From: B30-G6 sp963701385
Lineage (GTDB): Bacteria > Desulfobacterota > Desulfobacteria > Desulfobacterales > B30-G6
DNA length: 64,000 bases
Reading direction: 5' to 3'
Assembly (NCBI GenBank): GCA_963701385.1
Contig: CAVOZW010000013.1
Location: 38,651 to 102,650, forward strand
Positions 52,821 through 61,647 of the stretch are shown piece by piece; the first letter of the stretch is position 1, and every line of letters begins with the position of its first letter. Position numbers and translations under genes: made by a program. A model generated the notes under the pieces. That model was not told where the DNA came from and did no database searches. It was given only the letters and a program-made list of their open reading frames with translations.

Positions 52821-54199
52821 CGGTCATCCTCCCAGTTGCCGGGATTCATAATGTGGTTGGGGTCCAGAATCGTTCGAACCCGACCTATTATGTCGACCAT
52901 GTTGGGGTCCATTTTACGGAGAATTTCTTGCTGAGCGGGCGCCTCCGCTTTCCAGGGTATGCCCCCCAGGTCTAATACCTTTTTGTTGGTTTCTTCGAGG
53001 GCGCCCTGGGCACGGGCGATGTCGGCAGGGTCTGCCCGGTTGAATGCGTAAGCGTAAAAAAACATCATGCTGTGATTGATGCCAATGATCCGGCATCCCA
53101 TGGAATAGCTCACACCCAGTCTCTTCGCGATGTCGAGGCCCAGATCATAGGCCCTAGGAAACAGTTCCACCGGCATGATGGCGCCCACATATTCGAACCC
53201 ACCCCCTTTGCGGACATCGGCAAATAGGGAAAGCTGCCGGGCAGGAATTTCCAGAAATCGTTGTTTCATCATACCCGGCAGGGGCAGAAATCCGCCGGTC
53301 TTTTCATTGATATAGCTTTCCACCGCTGACCGGATAAGGTTTCGTTTCCAGATTAGCTCATTTTTTGTCTTCGCGCCATAGTTGACATTGCAGTGCATAA
53401 AACCGGCTGCCCAGTCCGGTTTGGGTGTCATCCAGGCGGTTACATCTTCGGCCACCTGTGTTCCGGTTATCTGATAGAGGATATCCGGCATGAGGGACGC
53501 ATCTTCGCACACGAATACACTCACGTCATTTAAGGGATAGTTGGGATAGAGTTTTATGGCCAGTTTGGTGATGACACCGGTGGTTCCGGCCCATCCCAGA
53601 AAAAGACCCGACAGGTCGGGCAACGGTGCCCTTGCAAACCAGTATGGAGAGGTTGCGCAGGATCCGAGCCTGACGACCTCCCCAGTGGGCAGGACCACCT
53701 CCAACCCGTTCAGCATGTCGGAATGAAAACCACCCGCATGGGACATGTGCCCGGATCCGTGTATGCAGACATTCCCGGCAACCGTTGCTGCAGGCGGGGC
53801 ATCTGGGGCCGAGTGCTTGAGGTCTGGAAAGTGTTTCCGTAGATAAGCCTGAAGCATACCCTGGGAAGTCCCGGCCTCCACCAGGGCGTAGCGACTCATT
53901 TTATTAATTTCAAGAATCCGGTTCATCCGTTTCATATCCATGACGATGCCGCCTCTCAATGCGCGCGTCAATCCGGAGAGAACCAGGCCAGCCCCCAGGG
54001 GCACCAGCGGTACGTGATATGTATTGGCTGCCTGCACGATCTTCTGAACTTCTTGGGTGCATCCCGGCAAGACGACCATATCCGGTTCGCATGCCGGCAT
54101 GGTTCCAGGATCCATGGAGTAGATATATTTTTCCTCCTCAGCGTCGGAAACAAAACCAGGGCCGACGATTTCCAGCAGGATATCGTAGATCTGTTTCAT
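52817..54199 (-). CDS. FAD-linked oxidase, GlcD/D-lactate dehydrogenase-like
   Basis: This 460-residue flavoprotein has a PCMH-type FAD domain: VVLPGCTQEVQKIVQAANTYHVPLVPLGAGLVLSG, IVMDMKRMNRILEIN, APDAPPAATVAGNVCIHGSG and GWAGTTGVITKLAIKLYP. The C-terminal substrate domain ends in DPNHIMNPGNW. The family oxidises 2-hydroxy acids such as lactate or glycolate. It is flanked by two CCG iron-sulfur proteins with overlaps of a few bases, so the three likely form one complex. Confidence 0.92.
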   Translation of the reverse strand: MKQIYDILLEIVGPGFVSDAEEEKYIYSMDPGTMPACEPDMVVLPGCTQEVQKIVQAANTYHVPLVPLGAGLVLSGLTRALRGGIVMDMKRMNRILEINKMSRYALVEAGTSQGMLQAYLRKHFPDLKHSAPDAPPAATVAGNVCIHGSGHMSHAGGFHSDMLNGLEVVLPTGEVVRLGSCATSPYWFARAPLPDLSGLFLGWAGTTGVITKLAIKLYPNYPLNDVSVFVCEDASLMPDILYQITGTQVAEDVTAWMTPKPDWAAGFMHCNVNYGAKTKNELIWKRNLIRSAVESYINEKTGGFLPLPGMMKQRFLEIPARQLSLFADVRKGGGFEYVGAIMPVELFPRAYDLGLDIAKRLGVSYSMGCRIIGINHSMMFFYAYAFNRADPADIARAQGALEETNKKVLDLGGIPWKAEAPAQQEILRKMDPNMVDIIGRVRTILDPNHIMNPGNWEDDR

Positions 54200-54203
54200 A
54201 AAC

Positions 54204-55241
54204 CTATCCTTTCGGTGGAGTCCCTTCCAGCGCGAGCTGACAAAGATCGCTCAGGTGAATCGGAAACAGGCTCTTTTCGGCAGCGGGTTCAGCCAGTGTT
54301 GCCATACAGGCCGGACAGTTGAACACACAATATGCCGCCCCGCTGTCTTTCATATCGTCCAGATTGCGGTTTTGAATGTCATCGGCCATTTCATCCCGCT
54401 GGTGTGCACGCAACACCTGGCCGCAGCAAAGGGCATCTGCCCTGTCATAGGTTCGTTCCACCCGCTCCGCTCCGATTTTCCTGAAAATGTCATCGACCCA
54501 ATGCTGTGTTTCCGGGATCAATCGGTTGGAGCAGGGGCGTTGATAGGCCACTTTGGCATTGATGGGTTTGATGGAATCTTTCAGGACATCGAGCCGCCGG
54601 GAAATGTATTCGAAGACATGAACCGGTTTGAAGGGTACCTGGATATTGAATGCCGGTGCCAGGTGGCTGAAGGCGGCATAACACTCATCGTGAAAGCAAA
54701 TCAGCTCATCGACATGGCTGTCCCTCAAATAATAATGCCAGATATTATCGATGATTCTTGGCAGTTGTTCACGAATGACAGAATTCCGGGCAAAGTGAAG
54801 CCACATGATATTGCAGAAAAAATCACTTCCCACAAGAATGGAGGAAGTCTCGTAGAGCGGCTCCCGTATGCCCCCGGTCAACATGGGAAAGTAGCACATG
54901 TCGATCACCGGCGAACGTACCTTCATGGGTGTGATGGTGCCCTTAGGTTTCATCATAAGAATCTGCTGCCGGGTGATTGGCGCGGGTGAGGGAAGAATGC
55001 CCTTCTCTTCTTGACGTTCGACGATCAAGTAGAAGGGGTGATTGTCGTTGGGGCAGTATTCTTCGCAGGCATAGCAGGTGGCGCATTCGGTCAGGACCCG
55101 GGAGTCCTCCCCGGCGTTGATCTTGATCTTCTCTTGTTTGGCCTCTGCCAGATCGAATGTCATGTACTGACACCTCATGAGGCAGTCACAGGTATCGCAG
55201 GACGCGCAGATGGCGGGATCGTAATCTATTGATGCATTCAC
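54204..55241 (-). CDS. CCG-domain iron-sulfur protein
   Basis: This 345-residue protein has an N-terminal dicluster-like region (CASCDTCDCLMRCQYM, CATCYACEEYCP) and a CCG domain (YQRPCSNRLIP, ALCCGQVLR, VFNCPACMATL). It differs from the HdrD/GlcF-like gene at 51660 and resembles the HdrB-type half. As first gene of the CCG-GlcD-CCG-CBS operon it has only four bases to the flavoprotein gene. Confidence 0.85.
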   Translation of the reverse strand: MNASIDYDPAICASCDTCDCLMRCQYMTFDLAEAKQEKIKINAGEDSRVLTECATCYACEEYCPNDNHPFYLIVERQEEKGILPSPAPITRQQILMMKPKGTITPMKVRSPVIDMCYFPMLTGGIREPLYETSSILVGSDFFCNIMWLHFARNSVIREQLPRIIDNIWHYYLRDSHVDELICFHDECYAAFSHLAPAFNIQVPFKPVHVFEYISRRLDVLKDSIKPINAKVAYQRPCSNRLIPETQHWVDDIFRKIGAERVERTYDRADALCCGQVLRAHQRDEMADDIQNRNLDDMKDSGAAYCVFNCPACMATLAEPAAEKSLFPIHLSDLCQLALEGTPPKG

Positions 55242-55498
55242 GCTGGTCTCCTTTGGCGATGTGTCTTACGGCTGTCTAAGTTAAGTATTTTTTTAAATAG
55301 TGTCCGTCCAGAAATGAAGATTTTTACGTGAGATCAAGGCGGACGACAGATTTAACCCGCAGGAATAGTGTGCTATTTTGTGACGTACTATTTTCATCAC
55401 ATGCTGAAATGATTTGCAACAAAAAGCCGGGATGTAGTACCTGAATATAGACAGTACCCGTTTTAAGCATTGGTCTAGGAAAAAACAGGAGGTGCTCG

Positions 55499-56032
55499 GT
55501 GGAAAACAATACCCGTATCTCGGGAGAATGGATAAGCGGTTTGATCCGTACTTTCATCAGCACGTCACCCGATAATAGCATGAAAGACCAAAATGAAGAA
55601 CCGGCGTGGGAAGAAGCCCTGGTGGGATTTGCATCAGGCGCTGACCCGATCTGGCAGCAGTACAAGGAGTATGTCGGAGCTTTTCACTGGACCCCCTGGG
55701 AGGTTTTCAACCAGCACTGTCCCGGGGAATTGGCCAGCCCTGAAGAGCTGAGTGTTATATCCTGGGTTCTGCCCCAGCGGCAAAGAGTGCGCAGGGCGAA
55801 TTGCAAAAAGAAAAAATATCCAGCGGAGGAATGGGCCCGCATAAGAGTTTACGGGGAGGCGTTCAACGTGGCCTTGCGCAGGCATGTGGCCAGAGGTCTT
55901 TCAGAAATGGGCCATGCTGCCATTGCCCCCATGCTGGTTTCCAACTGGGCCATCGTCAAATCGCTAAGGTTTTCCTATGCCTCTTCCTGTGACATTCTTC
56001 AACTCAGGCGCGTTACGTTTTTAGGGCTATGA
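55499..56032 (+). pseudogene. QueG-like iron-sulfur protein, C-terminal half missing
   Basis: A strong ribosome site (CAGGAGG) precedes GTG 55499. Residues about 30-160 match the N-terminal half of large epoxyqueuosine-reductase-like proteins: ALVGFASGADPIWQQYKEYV, FHWTPWEVFNQHCPGELASP, VISWVLPQRQRVRRAN, ARIRVYGEAFNVALRRHV and FSYASS. In relatives this continues W-S-E-R-H-A-A-Y, a GTFGL motif and two [4Fe-4S] clusters. Here it turns into CDILQLRRVTFLGL and stops. All cluster-binding cysteines are lost, so activity is unlikely. Confidence 0.7.
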
Positions 56033-56072
56033 AAAACAGGGCATGTGCCGCTGGTGTTTTACATCGGACGCA

Positions 56073-57638
56073 TTACCTGCTCGCTCGCTGTGCACGCTTT
56101 CGCCCAGGTTGATATTTTCGCCTGGTGTTGGAAGCGGGTCTTTTGGCAGGTCGGGGTTTAGATCTTTTCTTGGCATAAAGCGGGACCGGCTTTGCAAGCC
56201 ATGTATCGTCCGGCTGGATGCATTTCAACTTGCGGCCCATGAATGCCTCGATGGGGGGAAGATAGAAAGCGTCTTCCTCGTCGGCAAAACTGACAGAGGT
56301 GCCTGCCGAACCGGCGCGACCGGTACGACCGATACGGTGCACGTAATCTTCCGGGTCGCGGGGCAATGTGTAGTTGACGACATGGTCCATGCCTTCGATA
56401 TGAATGCCGCGCCCGGCCACATCGGTTGCCACCAGGGCACGTATCTTTTTGTTCTTGAAATCGTCTAAGCGACGAATTCTTTTTTTCTGGGGTACATCGC
56501 CGGAAAGCTCGGCGCAGTTGATTCCGTAGCGGGTCAGCATTTCCGTCAGCCGTCTGACTTCGTCACGTCTGTTGCAAAAAATAAGCACCCGGTCCAGGTT
56601 CTGCTTTGAAATAATGTTGAACAGCAAGGTAAATTTTTCGCTGAGTGTCACCAGGTAGACGATCTGGTCAACGGTGTCCACCGCAATCTGTTGCGGTTCG
56701 ATTTCAATGGTGACCGGATCACGGGTCCATTGCTCGGCCAGACGGGTGACCTCCCTGGTGAGGGTCGCGCTGAAAAGCAGTGTCTGACGCTTGTCTTTTT
56801 TGGGTGTGCTGTAGATGATTTTGCGGACGTCCGGGATAAATCCCATGTCGAGCATACGGTCGGCCTCATCGATGATCATCACCTCAACCTTTTTCAGGTT
56901 AAGGTCGCCCCGCCGCTGAAAATCGAGCAGTCTTCCCGGTGTGGCCACGATGATGTCCACCGTTGCATGGGTCAGTTGTTTTTTCTGTTTTTCGTAATCC
57001 ATACCCCCGAACACAGACACGATCTTTAGGTCGCAATACTTGGCGAGTTGGCGCGCCTCCTCGGAAATCTGGAGTACCAACTCCCGTGTGGGAGCGATTA
57101 CCAGGACTCTGGGTGTGCCTGATTTTCGTTGGCCATGAATGGGGTTGTTCAGCATCCGGGTGATAACGGTGATCAAAAAGGCAGCGGTTTTGCCCGTGCC
57201 TGTCTGTGCACGCCCGCTGGCATCTTTTCCTGACAGGGTACTGGGAAGAATCTCGCTTTGTATGGGTGTGCAATATTGAAACCCTAAGTCGAAAATGGCA
57301 TGAAACAGCGGGCTAGGAAGATCGAAATCGTGGAACCGTGTCTTACCTTCAAGCTCAGGAACCTTGAATTTGGATACATCCCACGCTTCAGTCAAAGCAA
57401 TGCTTGTGGATTTGGTTGCGGTGCTTCTGGCCTGGCGGTTGGGTCTACCTTTCTTTTGCGGCGCACGTCTGTTGCGGGAAGGACTTTTTGATTCGGTACG
57501 CAACGTCCCGGACGCTGGTTTGGCAGCGGGGCGCTTTGCTTTAGATGGTTTTTTGGGGGAACTGATTTTCTCGCCTTTTGGTGGATTCGATTTTTTACTA
57601 ATTTTACTCAGTATCTTTTGAATAATCGTTTGCATCAA
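56073..57638 (-). CDS. DEAD-box RNA helicase
   Basis: The 521-residue helicase has a basic N-terminal tail of about 90 residues. Motifs are complete: Q motif YCTPIQSEILP, SGRAQTGTGKTAAFLI (motif I), VLVIAPTRELVLQI (Ia), MIIDEADRMLDMGF (DEAD), TLLFSATLTREV (SAT), ALVATDVAGRGIHIEG and YVHRIGRTGRAG (VI). A basic C-terminal tail follows. It is of the RhlE/RhlB group and acts in RNA remodelling. ATG 57635 is an equal start. Confidence 0.93.
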   Translation of the reverse strand: MMQTIIQKILSKISKKSNPPKGEKISSPKKPSKAKRPAAKPASGTLRTESKSPSRNRRAPQKKGRPNRQARSTATKSTSIALTEAWDVSKFKVPELEGKTRFHDFDLPSPLFHAIFDLGFQYCTPIQSEILPSTLSGKDASGRAQTGTGKTAAFLITVITRMLNNPIHGQRKSGTPRVLVIAPTRELVLQISEEARQLAKYCDLKIVSVFGGMDYEKQKKQLTHATVDIIVATPGRLLDFQRRGDLNLKKVEVMIIDEADRMLDMGFIPDVRKIIYSTPKKDKRQTLLFSATLTREVTRLAEQWTRDPVTIEIEPQQIAVDTVDQIVYLVTLSEKFTLLFNIISKQNLDRVLIFCNRRDEVRRLTEMLTRYGINCAELSGDVPQKKRIRRLDDFKNKKIRALVATDVAGRGIHIEGMDHVVNYTLPRDPEDYVHRIGRTGRAGSAGTSVSFADEEDAFYLPPIEAFMGRKLKCIQPDDTWLAKPVPLYAKKRSKPRPAKRPASNTRRKYQPGRKRAQRASR

Positions 57639-57903
57639 TCCTTCTTTAAAAAGCCCGCAGCTTTCCTTGCCTTGCAGCCCCTACCTTAAATAAGGAGCGT
57701 TTCATTAATAGATCAGGCATTGCTCTTTTGGTGGCAAAAGATAGGCAGGTAAAGAAGGTCTGTCAAGCGACTGCTGTCTGTCATGTGAATTACCGGACAG
57801 ATCAGACGTCAGGGCGCTTTCTTGCAGCCAACTCCCGCCTTGACAAAATGTTTGTTTTACGGCATCTTATACTTTTCGCTTCATGGTTATGAGAACGAAT
57901 GGA

Positions 57904-57923
57904 AGTATCCTGTACAGGATACT
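57904..57923. promoter_or_regulatory. perfect 20-bp palindrome
   Basis: AGTATCCTGT and ACAGGATACT are exact reverse complements without a spacer. GGTTTTTGA follows, so it could be a terminator on the plus strand or a protein-binding operator. Confidence 0.45.
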
Positions 57924-57933
57924 GGTTTTTGAT

Positions 57934-58077
57934 AGAAGCTATCTCAAAAATATCTTTTGGCCCAAATCCTGTGTTGGGCTCTCGTTTCAACTCCTCAAAA
58001 TACTATAGTATTCCTGCGGGTTGAAACTTGAGTCCGCCTTGACTTTAAACCAAAATCTTCTTTTTGAGATGACTTCT
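57934..58077. repeat. long imperfect palindromic repeat, copy B
   Basis: The ends AGAAGCTATCTCAAAAA and TTTTTGAGATGACTTCT are almost complementary. Inner parts such as GTTTCAACTCC and GGGTTGAAAC pair as well. The 144 bases could fold into one hairpin. It matches copy A at 50991-51161 along its length, including GGGTTGAAACTTGAGTCCGC against ATTGAAGTTCGGGCCCGCC. Confidence 0.7.
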
Positions 58078-58109
58078 AAAGTTCACAATCTGAGTGGAAA
58101 GGGGAATTC

Positions 58110-60464
58110 ATGAAGAACAGACGATTCGGAAATTCAGGCCTATTGCGGTTCATGTGGTTGCTCATCATCTTCAGCGCGGTCGTACTGGCCCTTGGTGGAT
58201 GCGGTGGCAGTGGCGGTGGGGAGGACGATGGTGATGACGGTGGCGGCATAACGCCTCCGGTGATCGATGGTACCGCTGTTCCGGAAACCATCGTCAATGT
58301 GACCACCGGTACATTTCAGGACCTTAGTTCGGATCTCTCCTCAGCCGAGGTTGGGTCTGAAGGCGGAACCATTGCAATAACCGACCCCACAAGTCCTCTT
58401 GCGGGTCTTGAAATCATGGTGCCTGAAGGGGCCACCGACGAGGTGATCGACTTCAAGGTCAGCTATGCCGATATCAGCGGAGAAGCCGGACTGCCCGAGG
58501 GGACCACAACGCGCAGCAAATTAATTCGAATCGAGACTTCGGGCTCGGATTCCTGGAACACCTATGCCATGTTCGACAAAGCCGTCCTGGTAACCCTGCC
58601 CTATGACGCCTCAACCGACGATATCGTTGGATATTATGTGTATAACAGCGACGGGAGCCTGGAGCCGACCGGGCTTGAAGACATGGATGCAACCAACGGA
58701 GCGGTTTCATTCTGGACCCGCACCTTTGCAAACATGGCCGATACCACCTCGGTGACCGCTGCCCTGCAAATCAGCGACATCCGTCCCACCTCGGTCGCCC
58801 AGGTACCGTACTTGTCGTATCTCGCCGTTGGGATTGCCCAACAGACATGGGCGGACTGGACCAACCAGAGCATAGCCATCAACACGGGTTTCACCGCCGC
58901 TTCAAACGGCTGGTACATCCCCAATTACGGCGCTTATTACAAGGCCTCCCGCGGTGGCAACTGCATGGGCATGGTCGGTTTTGCCAAATTTTACTTTCGA
59001 AAAGGCTATGCTAAGGCCCTGCGCAGCAACTATCGTGATGCCGCCCCCACCGCAACCTGGGTGGACGATGCCGTGGCCATAGAGCTTGCCAGTCGTGTTC
59101 ACAACGGCATGGCGGATATCTGGAATCAATACGTTACCCAGGAACTGAATCTGCAGACCCAGTCGTCACTCGCTGTGGCGCAAAGCCTGGCCGGCGCGCT
59201 TTATGTTACCGGAAACCCGGCCCTGCTATACATCCAACAGGTTGTGAACAACAGTTATTCGGGTGCCCATGCCATCATGACCTACCGGGCGGATATCGAT
59301 ACCAGCGGGAATATCTCGTTTTATATTTATGATCCAAACTTCCCCAATGCTGACAACCGTCGGATTACCTATGTCAATGGCACCGGTTTTAACGGTTATG
59401 CCTCCGGGACCAGTGCCGCCAGCAGTCGTTTCAATTACAACTATTTCAAGCATTTCGGGTTTTATGTGGGTATGAGTGATGCGGCACTGACCGAGCTGAA
59501 AACGTCTGCCGATGCCGGGTTCACCGGAAGCAGCGTGTTCCCGACATTGACCCTTACGGCCATTACCGGCACCCAGAACGATGAAGATGTCTTGTCCAAT
59601 ACCGGTACCACGGACCAGGGACAGGAAAAACTGGTGACGTCCGATAACAATATTCGCATTCAGGGAACGGTCCTGGGAGGATTGGCCCAGACGGCCGGGT
59701 CGGTGGTCAATAATCTGCGGGTGCTCACACCCCAGGGCAATTACAGTACGTCCATCGACAATCAGGCTGGCGCTGGAACCGGTGAATTTGACATCACCAT
59801 TCCCCTGCTGACCGGTGAAAACATGGTGGCACTGGTGGCTTCCAAGCGGAGCAGCTTCAGCCATTGGGCTGCCTTTAAGCTCTTGATTATCGATTCCACC
59901 GCTTCCCATGCCGACATGACCGTTACCATGAGCTGGGGGCAGAACAGCAGTGATGTGGACCTTTATGTCAAAGAGCCGGACGGTGATGGAAAAACTGGTG
60001 ATACGGTTTATTACAGCCATCGGAGAGGGATCAGCACCACCAATCCGTTTCTCGATCTTGACAACACCAACGGATACGGCCCCGAGCATTACATCGCCCA
60101 GAATGGTATGAAGACCAAATACACCGATGGCTCCGAGTCTGCTAGTCTATATGGTGATTATGAGAGTCGGATTCATTACTACGCCGATCATGACGACGAC
60201 TTTGACAATGTTCAACCAATTACCTGGACGCTCAGCTGGCGTTATCTGGCATTCTGCCCGGAACCGTGCGACAATCCGGAAACCGACGGGTTCTGGGTTG
60301 CCGATTCGCGCAGCGGATCTTTGTCGGTGGCGAATTCAAGTAATTGCTGCAACATCGACAACACCAGTGGTGGGGATTGGTCATCGAGCATAACGATCTC
60401 TTATCCGGAGCCGGATCTGAACGACTACATCGTTCCGGATCCACCGGATGTCATGTTGCCTTAG
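58110..60464 (+). CDS. large lipoprotein with candidate papain-like peptidase domain and DUF2135-like domain
   Basis: The protein has 784 residues. A lipoprotein signal ends in LALGGC (Cys31), followed by a Gly/Asp linker. A beta domain (about 65-215) has IMVPEGATDEVIDFKVSYAD, as in ZU5-type sandwiches. From about 230 to 455 lies an alpha/beta domain with RGGNCMGMVGFAKFYF (Cys285), YSGAHAIMTYRADI (His387) and FYIYDPNFP (Asp408), the order and spacing of a papain-like Cys-His-Asp centre. Residues 600-780 begin MTVTMSWGQNSSDVDLYVKEPDG, like DUF2135/YfaP. The enzyme activity is an inference. Confidence 0.7.
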   Translation: MKNRRFGNSGLLRFMWLLIIFSAVVLALGGCGGSGGGEDDGDDGGGITPPVIDGTAVPETIVNVTTGTFQDLSSDLSSAEVGSEGGTIAITDPTSPLAGLEIMVPEGATDEVIDFKVSYADISGEAGLPEGTTTRSKLIRIETSGSDSWNTYAMFDKAVLVTLPYDASTDDIVGYYVYNSDGSLEPTGLEDMDATNGAVSFWTRTFANMADTTSVTAALQISDIRPTSVAQVPYLSYLAVGIAQQTWADWTNQSIAINTGFTAASNGWYIPNYGAYYKASRGGNCMGMVGFAKFYFRKGYAKALRSNYRDAAPTATWVDDAVAIELASRVHNGMADIWNQYVTQELNLQTQSSLAVAQSLAGALYVTGNPALLYIQQVVNNSYSGAHAIMTYRADIDTSGNISFYIYDPNFPNADNRRITYVNGTGFNGYASGTSAASSRFNYNYFKHFGFYVGMSDAALTELKTSADAGFTGSSVFPTLTLTAITGTQNDEDVLSNTGTTDQGQEKLVTSDNNIRIQGTVLGGLAQTAGSVVNNLRVLTPQGNYSTSIDNQAGAGTGEFDITIPLLTGENMVALVASKRSSFSHWAAFKLLIIDSTASHADMTVTMSWGQNSSDVDLYVKEPDGDGKTGDTVYYSHRRGISTTNPFLDLDNTNGYGPEHYIAQNGMKTKYTDGSESASLYGDYESRIHYYADHDDDFDNVQPITWTLSWRYLAFCPEPCDNPETDGFWVADSRSGSLSVANSSNCCNIDNTSGGDWSSSITISYPEPDLNDYIVPDPPDVMLP

Positions 60465-60489
60465 CCCCATGTTTTATACGTCTTCACCG

Positions 60490-60520
60490 GAGTACCCTGC
60501 AGCTCGCTGCGGGGTACTTC
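60490..60520 (+). terminator. terminator hairpin, related to the dispersed stem-loops
   Basis: GAGTACCCTGCAG and CTGCGGGGTACTTC pair around a CTCG loop with one wobble pair. ATTATTCTTT follows. It ends the large lipoprotein transcript and resembles the hairpin part of the repeats at 7600, 19519 and 33809. Confidence 0.7.
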
Positions 60521-60701
60521 ATTATTCTTTACAGGCATGATGGCAGGATTGTTGAAAAAAGCGACCGTTTGTCACGATGTTTCTGAAAAGGGTGCTCATG
60601 GTCGGCGTTCTGCCGGAGCGGGCAGTACCGACCAGAACACCCCGCTGTTTGAAGCAGCCTGCAGAAAAACTTCGGCCGAATCTTGGACCGGGGTTGACCC
60701 G

Positions 60702-61292
60702 ATGCCCTCCTGCGGGCCTGCGATCAGGATTGAAGACCGCCGAATCCGTAGGGGAAATGCATGTATCCGGGCACGCCACCTTTTCCTGATACTGGTAAGT
60801 TTCATGATATTTTTAGGATGTCAAAACAACCCGGCCGAGGCCGAACAAACAATGCTTGAAGCTGTTCTGGAGGCGGCCTGGCCTGTGGCGGGGTTCTCCC
60901 TGCAATATACCGAGGAACATCCCCTCGACCATACCCTTGAGATCCAGGTGGACGAAGTGGGTCATATCACCACGACCCGGCAAACATGGCGAGAAAATTG
61001 TTCGGAACCAACGGACCCGGCCTGCTGGGAGAGCGGAAAAAAACAGCAGACCATGACGCCTGAAACGCTCAAGTATCTTGTGCGTTCCTTAGACCGTCTC
61101 CAGCGAACCCAAATCCCCTTTCAACCGGAAACCTTCCCGGGGGCAGGCCGATTCAGCCTCGGGATATCCGTGGCCGAAAAAAGGTATGTATCTGCCACCG
61201 GGCCTCTGTCCGATCTGGATCGCTACCCCCTTTTTGACGACTTGCGAAGACAGCTGTTGACACATGCCGGGGTTTCAGCTCACCCAGACTGA
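60702..61292 (+). CDS. small lipoprotein of unknown function
   Basis: The ATG at 60702 gives 196 residues with an unusually long basic n-region before the hydrophobic stretch (HLFLILVSFMIFLGC, lipobox FLG-C40). A longer frame upstream has no lipoprotein-like start. The mature part is soluble: EQTMLEAVLEAAWPVAGFSL and ETLKYLVRSLDRLQRTQIPF. A pair of cysteines (CSEPTDPAC) could form a disulfide. It follows the large lipoprotein gene. Confidence 0.55.
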   Translation: MPSCGPAIRIEDRRIRRGNACIRARHLFLILVSFMIFLGCQNNPAEAEQTMLEAVLEAAWPVAGFSLQYTEEHPLDHTLEIQVDEVGHITTTRQTWRENCSEPTDPACWESGKKQQTMTPETLKYLVRSLDRLQRTQIPFQPETFPGAGRFSLGISVAEKRYVSATGPLSDLDRYPLFDDLRRQLLTHAGVSAHPD

Positions 61293-61474
61293 AAAACAAC
61301 CATAAAAACCGCGTCAGAGAACCCCATCCGTCTGGGCGAAGGAGACGGGTGCTGAAGGTTTTTTGTGGCGGTGCGATGGGTGTGACCCCGCGATTCTTAA
61401 ATTTCCCGCTGTTTGCAGCGCGGGATAGTCATGCTTGTTTTTTGATCATCTCCAAAAGAGTTGATCAAAATAAA

Positions 61475-61640
61475 GGATTCGAGGGGTCCAGGGGTCCAGG
61501 ATTCGAGTGATATGCTTAAAAATTAGGCTCATCTCCCATTTAGTTGCAGTCAAATCTGAGGACTGAGTGAAATTCCTTCATTTGGTCTGAATAATCAAAG
61601 GGTTCAAGGGGTCCAGGGGCCAAGGATTCAAGTGATATAA
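61475..61640. repeat. two tandem copies of a GGATTC-GGGGTCCAGG repeat
   Basis: Copy one at 61475-61517 and copy two at about 61599-61640 share GGTTC/GGATTC, GGGGTCCAGGGG, AGGATTC and AGTGATAT. Related pieces occur at 37421-37454 (GGTTCCAGGATTCCAGG) and, inverted, at 43769-43790. The gap 61293-61474 holds only a short hairpin (CCCGCTG/CAGCGCGGG, about 61410-61428). Confidence 0.6.
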
Positions 61641-61647
61641 GCAATAC

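Larger units (their letters stand above)
57639..58109. other. intergenic region with palindrome and repeat
   Basis: These 471 bases include the 20-bp palindrome at 57904-57923 and the long hairpin repeat copy B at 57934-58077. A purine-rich stretch (GAGTGGAAAGGGG) just before 58110 serves as ribosome site for the lipoprotein gene. No coding gene is recognised. Confidence 0.5.

Noticed and set aside
59226..60089. 287-codon minus-strand frame
   Set aside because: It is antisense to the large lipoprotein, which has a signal sequence and coherent domains.
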